From Siphonodentalium dalli (lineage: Eukaryota > Mollusca > Scaphopoda > Gadilida > Siphonodentaliidae), in contig CP136062.1 of NCBI GenBank assembly GCA_032622095.1, positions 166,228,090-166,292,089 on the forward strand: 64,000 bases of DNA, in the 5' to 3' direction. The stretch's first letter is position 1. Each line of letters starts with the position of its first letter. Shown here one piece after another: positions 56,401-64,000 of the stretch. The notes under the pieces are model-generated. The model was not told where the DNA came from and ran no database searches. It saw only the letters and a list, made by a program, of their open reading frames with translations. Made by a program: the position numbers and the translations under genes.

Positions 56401-57605
56401 TAGCCAACTATCAACTGCATCCACCTCTCACAACTTCCATTATATGATAAGCTGGGCAGAGTCTACTCAGTCTACCATTTTCGTTTTGGAAGCCATATTA
56501 GATAAAATTTATTGTTTCTTTTGGTCTATTTGAGATGGAATGTTCACAAATAAAAGAAACGATCAATCATCCCTAAATATAAAATGTGACCAGAGCCCCA
56601 AAGTCGATTTTGGTTAAATTTCATACCGCATTCGTTATAACTTATTAGTGAAGGACCGGAGTAAACTATGATCTAATCGATTAGACATGTCATTGCTGTA
56701 ATGATCAGTTGACATGATCATTGAAAGGATATACCCATTGTTTCCCAGTTCAGACAGCAACAAGTGATAAACAGAAGTGATAGAAAATAGTATTTTCATA
56801 TCGGGTGGCCATTTTGGCAGCCATTTTTGGTACTAATTTTTAAGTTTTTACATAGAGCTAGCATAATGGCATCATAAAGAGGTATACATTCGTATTTATT
56901 TAGTCAATTTTATTCATCAACCACTACTAATAATGGATTGAATGACACTGTGATCAATATCCGACATTTTCCATATTTTAACCGCCATTTTGGCAGCCAT
57001 TTTGAGACAAAGTGCCAATTATGGTTTCATTGAATTGGAGTATTCATAGATATTGGTATGCCCAACTTACATTGTACAGTTCTGTCCATTTCTTGTTTGA
57101 TATATGACTGTAATCACAATGGCGAGTTTTGTGGAATTTTATACCGCGTTTTGTAAAATCGAATTTTTGAGGGTGCAGATGAGTCTGGGACCCCATTTAT
57201 GGTATCTTTCATTGCTCCAATGCTGAATTAACATGAAAAACTTCAAATGTTCGAGTTTAGGCCGCCATTTTGGCGGCCATCTGGGACGAGGGGTTCCATT
57301 TTTGCCATAAACAGGTGGCACAATATTTTACCTTTGCAATAATGTATACATTTGTATACATATGACAACATTTGTTCTCACTATTATCGAATTAATCTCA
57401 GTCAGAGTATCTTTTGACTAACGGCAGCCATGTTGGACGCCATCTTGGATCCTGAATTTTGCCCAAAGCGGATTTTAGCGGATTTTGGATATGTTATACA
57501 CGAGATTCTCCCGCGTCGAATGACACCAAAACCGCTTCTTTTACCAATTTCTTCTGGGTCTAACCCTCCGACGACCACACTACCTACCAACGGGCCTACT
57601 AAACA
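53495..57605. mobile_element. 4.1-kb element with ~0.65-kb inverted ends
   Basis: 53500-54170 matches 56940-57600 inverted: 'agtgtggtcgt', 'acccagaagaaattggtaaa', 'gtcattcgacgcggga', 'catatccaaaatccgctaaa', 'ccaagatggcgtccaacatgg', 'tggggtcccagactcat'. Part of the end also recurs at 54220-54375 in direct orientation. The interior (54600-56780) has no recognisable transposase. Confidence 0.7.
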
Positions 57606-57879
57606 ACGAACACAAACGAACACAAGAAAACCATAGTCAGAAATGGTAACGCCACCAAGATCATATTATTAGCCATAAATATAAATTATAATACAATTAT
57701 TCTATAAACAAGCTTTCAAATTTTATGTGGGAAATTTGCATACTTCTATATTTCAAGTTTTCCCGTTTCTCGTGTTATACATTACTTTCTTCAAACTGTC
57801 TTCTTTATTACACAAGCTGATGGGCCGACTTCGTCCGGGATGTTTCCCATCTGATTTCCGGCGAAAGGCGCGATTTGAC

Positions 57880-58350
57880 CTTCAATTGACTATTTCGAAA
57901 GTCAAGGTCAGGGTCATGATTTGACCCGTCCAAAACACCCCCACCCGGAGAAAAGTACCACTAGGTATCAAATTTCGTCGAAATCCGTCCGTTTTACACC
58001 ACTTGACCTTTAATTAACAATTTTGAAGGTCAAGGTAAGGTCGGAGTCATGATTTGACGCGTCCAAAACACTCCCCCGACAAAAGTACCCATAGGTATCA
58101 AATTTCGTCGAAATCCATCCGTTTTACCCGATTTGACCTTTGATTGACCACATTGAATGTTCAAAACACTCCCCGGACAAAAGTATTCCTAGGTATCAAA
58201 TTTCGCCGAAATTTGTCCGTTTTACCCAAATTGACCTTGCATTGACAGTTTCAAAGGTCAAGGTCAGGTCGGTCTCACGATTTGACCCGGTCCAAAACAC
58301 TTCCCGGACACAAATACCCATAAGTATCAAATTACGTTGAAATCTATGGA
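57880..58350 (+). repeat. Degenerate ~120-bp tandem repeat
   Basis: Four copies of 'taggtatcaaatttcgtcgaaatc' followed by 'cgttttacccaatttgacctt' and 'aaggtcaaggtcagg'. Confidence 0.75.
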
Positions 58351-58739
58351 AAGCCGAAGAGGACATGTTAGTTGCTAATTGCTAGATATACGACGCACGA
58401 CTTGTCCCGGTATTTTAAAGGTGTTTCAAGCTAGGAGATAGAAGGATTCTGCGTTTCAAATGGTGATGAATTATAGTAATTTATTCAAATTTTATGGCAT
58501 AAATTGTTATTGAAACCGTATATACTATAACAAAAATGAATGACTCGAAAATTAAGTGGGCCTTTAAACCAAGTCACAATTGCAGTTAGGCTCATCTCAT
58601 ACTCGTTTAATCAGCGATATTCTGCTGTGCAGTTTGTTATAGTTCCCAGTATTCATTGAGCGTTATAGCCCCACTGTTATAATTCGCCTTTAGCAGGCGT
58701 ACTCTTGCCTCAGATTATTGAGATATTAGGTCACACGTA
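58351..58739. other. No gene recognised
   Basis: AT-rich; one stretch ('gactcgaaaattaagtgggcct') resembles 18064-18085. Confidence 0.4.
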
Positions 58740-59590
58740 ATGACATTAAATCGCATGGAAACATAGCATTTGTGTGGGCTGCTTGGCGTGAATATTTAAT
58801 GAGAAATAAAGTCATACGTAATGACATTAAACTCAAGAAAACCCGCGAAAACAAAACAAAATCACATTTAATGTTTTAAGTTATTTCCTTCATAAAAAAG
58901 AATCTTCGTGATAATGAACCCTCCCAATACTTTAGAATATAGAATTAACCTTAAAATAACAAAAACCTTCGGAATACAGAACCTTCGGAATAACGAACCT
59001 TCTGATTGGTGAACCTTCGGAATAGCGAACATTCAGAGAAATTTCGGAATAGTGGACATTCTGGATAGTGAACCTTCGGAATAGAGACATGCCCCCCAAT
59101 ATTCATATTATATGCCCAGAGTTCAAAGGTATGGGCCCATAAAATCCTAAATTTGGCCCTTAAAATATTGAACTCCAAATTGGAGCCCACACAGAACATC
59201 ACTTAAGTCAACTGTACCTGTGTCATGTCCCAATGCGGGAGGGTCCACAATATACCACAACATTCATATTATATGCCAAGAATTCAAAAGTATGGGCCCA
59301 CGTAATGACATTAAATCTCAAGAAAACCCGCGAAAACAAAACAAAATCACATTTAATGTTCTAAGTTAAGTTATTTCCTCCTGTATCTGTATCGGTATGC
59401 GCGCAGGATCAGTTCGGATGTGAGCGCACACTCCGTAAAAAGAATCTTTGTGATAATGAACCCTCTCAAATTAGTCTCAATACTTTAGAATATAGAATTA
59501 ACCTAAAAATAACATAAACCTTCGGAATAGAGAACCTTCGGAATAGCGGACCTTCGGGATAGCGAACCTTCATAATAGAAACATGCCCCC
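58740..59590 (+). repeat. ~490-bp tandem duplication with 'CCTTCGGAATAG' micro-repeats
   Basis: 'cgtaatgacattaaa...ctcaagaaaacccgcgaaaac' occurs at 58818 and 59310. Each is followed by 'aagaatctt..gtgataatgaaccct' and a run of 'aaccttcggaatagnga' units, ending 'agaaacatgcccccca'. Confidence 0.8.
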
Positions 59591-59764
59591 ACAAGTACAT
59601 CGGTGACGTAAACACATGTGCTAATCTTTGTTGTACTATCGTGACTCTATCGGTACGATTTATACTCAGTACGAAATAACCATAATAATACAGTCGCCCA
59701 GTGGATTATCGATCGACCACAGAATATGAAAATCTGCGTACCAAGCAACACCACGGTGTGGCGT

Positions 59765-59909
59765 AATAAACGAACACAAGTCGAAAAAGCGGAATAGAAG
59801 GGTGAAATTGTATTTGTGTGTGCGTGGATGTCCATTCTATGTGTATGTGGTATTATTTCCAACTTTGTGACTTATTTTTTGAGTTACAAACACAGACGAA
59901 CATAAATAT
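59765..59909 (+). repeat. Copy A of a segment repeated at 62125-62345
   Basis: 'aagcggaatagaagggtgaaatt', 'gtccattctatgtg' and 'ttatttccaactttg' are shared in the same orientation. Confidence 0.75.
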
Positions 59910-62110
59910 AGCACTATATAAGGCGTTAATCAAGGTGTTAATTAACTACCCACAACTCTACGGCTTACTCTGCCTCCTTGTCAATTACACATCTCTGAGT
60001 TGTCTTGACTTTAATTCATTCACTATAAGACTTTGTTTAACAGTTTAACTCCCCTCATTCTTTATCTGGGCTTGCGACCAGCAGACTTCGGAAGTCAGGC
60101 GGATTAAAAAAAAATTCAGTTCAGTTTATAGTTAACTTAAAAATCCCAATATTTTAAGGAAATCTAACCCAAATGAAGTGCCTATTCTGCATGCTTAATT
60201 CATGCTATTATAATTTTGTTTAATTCATGCTAAATGTAAATGTTTATGTTTTATATTATATTGAGGTGTCATTGCAATAAAATCTTGTATCTTGCTTGTA
60301 TGGGCAGCCAAATTAACATATACTCAAATATTTTGAGATATCTCTAAATCAGCACATATCCATAATTGAACCTGGAATTGGACTTATCTCTAAATGAATT
60401 AGAGATATCTCCAAATTAATTGAAGATATCTCTAAATCATTTGAAGGTATCTCTAATTCATTTGAGGATAAGTTCTTTTTGAACATTATGTCACATATCC
60501 GTAAATAAAATACTTCTCCATAATTCGATTTGGAGATATCTCCAAATAATTGGAGATATCTCCAAATAATTGGAGATATCTCCAAATGATTTAGAGATAT
60601 CTCTAATCATTTGGAGATATCTCTAAATGAATTGGAGAGATCTCTATATAATTGGAGATATCTCTAAATCGACACAATTGGACATATCCGTAAATAAATA
60701 CTTCTCCATAATTCGATTTGGAGATATCTCTAAATATTTGGAGATATCTCTAATTCAGTTGAAGATATCTCTATAAATATTTGGAGATATCTCAAAATAA
60801 TTGGAGATATATCCAAATGAATTGAAGATATCTCTAATTATTTGGAGATATCTCCAAATGAATTAGAGATATCTCTAAATAATTGGAGATATCTCCAAAT
60901 GTATTGGAGATATCTCCAAATCTAATTAGAGATATCTCTAAATGAATTGCACTTCTCCTCAAATAAGTACTTATCCGTAATAAAGAAGCGCAATTGGAGA
61001 TATCTCCAAATCATTTAGAGATATCTCTAAATACATTGGAGATATCTCTAAATGAATTGGAGATATCTCTAAATGATTTATGGATACGTGGATAAATCGA
61101 ATATACTTCTCCGTAAATGCATTTGTGGATATCTCTAAATGATTTGAAGATATCTTCAAATATTTGGAGATATCTCCAAATAATTTGAGATATCGCCAAC
61201 TCAATTAGAGATATCTTCAAATATTTGGAGATATCTCCAAATGAATTAGAGATATCTCCAAATGAATTAGATATATCTCCAAATATGTAGAGATATCTTC
61301 AAATGCTTTGGTGTCCTAAATAGTTAGGGTATGAATTGAAGAGCTCTCCAAATCGATTTAGAGATATCTGCAATTTATTTGAAGATATCTCCAAATGAAT
61401 TAGAGATATCTTCAAATATTTGGATATATCTCCAAATATTTAGAGATATCTCCAAATATTTGAGTATATGTTAATTTGGCTGCCCATATGCTTGGACCTC
61501 TTTATTTGCACTGGAAACGTACAAGTTTTCAATAATCGAAAGCAAAATTCAGCAAATTCAGAAAACGTTGGACGATTAACAATTGTGAAAGCCTTAACAA
61601 AAATAATATATTAGAAAACAATTGGCAGGCAAAATAATTAACTGATTTGACAAGACAATTTAAATGAAATAGTGACTGACCAACAGTTTACTGCCTGACA
61701 TTCGAGGAGCCCTCCACGGTGGCGGGGATTTTACCTTATCAGATATTGCATCTTCTTTGAAAGTCAGACACGAAATTTGGACAAACATGACCTCAGAATA
61801 ACGAGACTTCTTAATTGTGTGAATGACAATTCCAAATTCCAAACTTCAACTGATTGACAATTAACAACCTCTACTGAAAGAGCAGTGTGATATATAATTA
61901 TATATCTGTTCCATCTGTACCAATTTTCCTACATATCTGACATATCTTCTAAGCTGACTCAGATAAGAAACGCTCTTTATTACTGAAACCATTAAAATGT
62001 CGTGTACAATATGTGACCAACGAATGCCCAACCATCTCTCAGATATTCGATTAGATAATTATTTTTTGTGTTGCAAAGTATTTCAATTTACCTGACCATG
62101 ATGTAAGATT
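59910..62110 (-). repeat. Inverted partner of 49100-50040, split by an insertion
   Basis: 59910-60190 and 61487-62110 together match 49100-50040 inverted. The intervening 60190-61486 is absent from the other copy. Confidence 0.75.
60302..61485. mobile_element. TIR-bounded GATATC-palindrome satellite
   Basis: Perfect ~31-bp inverted ends beginning 'gggcagccaaattaacatat' enclose about 1.1 kb of 'ggagatatctccaaatnaat' units, each itself a palindrome around GATATC at a step of ~18-20 bp. No coding sequence. It is absent at the matching site near 49770, so it inserted after the duplication. Confidence 0.85.
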
Positions 62111-62124
62111 CCATTTCATTTCCG

Positions 62125-62345
62125 CAAGCATTCTCAAACGCAACGAACACAAACGAACATACACGAACACAGGTCCAAAAGGCGGAATAGAAGGGTGAAA
62201 TTGGGTTTGTGGGTGCGTGGGGGTCCATTCTATGTGCATGTGGTGTTATTTCCAACTTTGATGACTTATTTATTTTTAGTTATTAGCGTTATTTGAATAC
62301 AAAGCTACTAAAAAATGAACACAAACGAACATAACATTGGTCGTA
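62125..62345 (+). repeat. Copy B of the 59765-59909 segment
   Basis: Direct repeat, including 'gaacacaaacgaacataca' runs at both edges. Confidence 0.7.
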
Positions 62346-62690
62346 TCCCAGATAGCATGACTACGTTGGGCCGGTTGGCATTAGGTTTGGTTGGGTTTAT
62401 ACGTTGTTGGCCCTTGGTTGGCCCAACGTATTTCTCCCAACCGTTGGAATTATAACGTTGGCCCAACAACATTGGGCCAACGCGAACATGCCAACGGAAT
62501 TATCTGCAGTAAATTGGTTGGGTTGGCGTGGTTGGCCAAACGTATATATTACTCCCAAGTTCCCAACCGTTGGAATTATAACGTTGGCCCAACATTGTGC
62601 CAATGCGAACATGTCAATGGAATTTATTGTGCACAGCACACTGCATGGTTGGGTTTACGTTGTTGGCCCTTGTAGTCTAGGCTGTGCTGT
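62346..62690. mobile_element. 'ACGTTGGCCCAACGTTGG' element, copy 2 (short)
   Basis: Starts 'tcccagatagcatgac' and runs into 'ttggaattataacgttggcccaac' repeats. About 345 bp against ~990 bp for copy 1; it lacks the foldback and the AT-rich middle. Confidence 0.65.
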
Positions 62691-64000
62691 GGGGTGACCG
62701 TCGCACATCGGGGGAATTTATGCGACCATCATTTTCTTATGGGAAAATTACTCTAGTTTTAGAATTCAGAGGGCGCCGATCCGAGATAGGTGACAAAATA
62801 TAACTTTTCACTATGTTTCATAGGGTACGCTACCTAAAAAATGACATATTTTCAGAGGTTAACAGGCATTAGCCAACTGGTTAACAGGGCATCCAACTCG
62901 GAAAGATTGTAAACATATTTGCAAATTATGGAACGAATATAGACACTTAATCAGATTCAACATCGTTTTCCTGGTTTCGTTCTGATTTCGTGACGTCATG
63001 GTAAAATATGTAGCGTGACGCGTCAAAAATTCATGGCGATTCAGACAAAGGGTTGTGCGTCAACTCTGTGCAAATATAGCATATCTGTCGAATTCTTCCA
63101 AGTTATATATTTTTGGAAATGGAAGGGTATTGCCTACATAATGATGTTCCTATCTTTATTATATATTTCCAAATGGTAAACTAATCGAGAAAAGCTTAAC
63201 CCTCACCCCAATTTCACAAATATCCACTTAAATGCACCCATGTAGGTTGTTTCCAATAAAACATCGACAATGCACATTTTATAGTGTCATACAGGGCAGA
63301 ACAATCCGGGGACATGGAAGATTCCGTTCAAATTCTAGATCATGAAGGTAATAAATCCAAGATGGCGTCCAAGATGGCCGCCAAGTTTTATATTGGCACT
63401 CTGTGCACACCGGACTGGAAAATCGCAAGTGCTTTATTGTAACTGATCTTTATTTCATAGAGGCTGTATCGTAATATGTATAAGTCAACTGGTTACGTAA
63501 AACCAACGATGGAGACCAAAATGGCCGCCATAAAACTAAAAAATGTTCCGATAAAATTACTGGCTTCCGAGTTGCAATGTTATGTCATCTGCATGTTATG
63601 AGTTGTGTAGCTTATTCGTTCGTGCATCTGTTGATAATGTGATCAGAATCCGATAAAACTGTTGGCATTGAGAAAGTAAATGCTCATTTTCTTTCTCAAA
63701 ATCGACATGCAATGCCAAATTGCCACAATGGGAGACTGTTTGGTGATGACACGGCTGACTTTTATATTAGTACAATAAGAATTGAAGCTACAATGCCGAC
63801 TAAATATACATATTCAATCCCCAATAACCAATGTAGGTGTCCACGGTAATGACCCATTAGACCCGCTTACACAAACCGGCAAGCAATGACAACCAATTTA
63901 GAATCCTGATAAGTGCGGGTATGCAAATAATGGACAACTTAGTCTATATATCTCGTCAATGTTGTCAGTGCGTACTGGGTTCATTGATTTTCGCGTTCAG
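62691..64000 (+). repeat. Second copy of the 51031-52470 segment (runs to window end)
   Basis: High similarity through 'cgtgacgtcatggtaaaatatg' and 'ccaagatggcgtccaagatgg', decaying toward the window end. The right boundary is outside the window. Confidence 0.8.

Overview
This is a window of animal nuclear DNA. It has spliced host genes with GT/AG introns, dense foldback and TIR elements, LINE fragments and satellites, and it is AT-rich with one GC-richer block. Nothing identifies the species. The gene types and repeat styles fit a marine invertebrate, perhaps a mollusc or another lophotrochozoan; that is a guess.

Positions 1-15339 hold the main object. A virus-like unit of about 4.03 kb is present four times, arranged head-to-head and tail-to-tail. 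Units 1+2 form a palindrome centred near 2432, units 3+4 a palindrome centred near 10975, and the two dimers meet tail-to-tail across a 0.48-kb spacer (6470-6946). The window starts inside unit 1. Each unit encodes a C2H2 zinc-finger/Gln-His-rich/P-loop ATPase protein (ORF1) and a C2HC zinc-finger acidic protein (ORF2), followed by a 1.8-kb non-coding tail. The hinge between paired units is an imperfect GCC-rich hairpin of about 0.2 kb. ORF1 and ORF2 share a reading frame and are separated by a single TAG, which lies at a different codon in the minus-strand units than in the plus-strand units. No polymerase, integrase or capsid gene is visible in the unit.

Positions 15340-20606 carry the 3' end of a receptor-type protein tyrosine phosphatase (three exons, + strand) among foldback repeats. 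Positions 22.6-25.95 kb are a GC-richer, decayed large transposon: a family-B DNA polymerase/SF1 helicase/HNH relic on + and an rve-type integrase relic on -. It is followed by a 142-143 bp satellite (25.9-27.3 kb).

Positions 28975-39281 contain a complete four-exon microsomal cytochrome P450 gene (502 codons, all junctions phase 1). Its introns are packed with foldback elements, a TTAA-flanked 487-bp MITE and a composite palindrome-ended element.

Positions 39.3-64.0 kb hold no intact gene I can recognise. The region is a mosaic: LINE remnants (40 kb and 48 kb), a 2.2-kb array of ~20-bp units that flips orientation, repeats rich in 'AAGATGGCCGCC'-type motifs, a 4.1-kb element with ~0.65-kb inverted ends, a TIR-bounded GATATC-palindrome satellite (60.3-61.5 kb), and a large inverted/direct duplication linking 49.1-52.5 kb with 59.8-64.0 kb.
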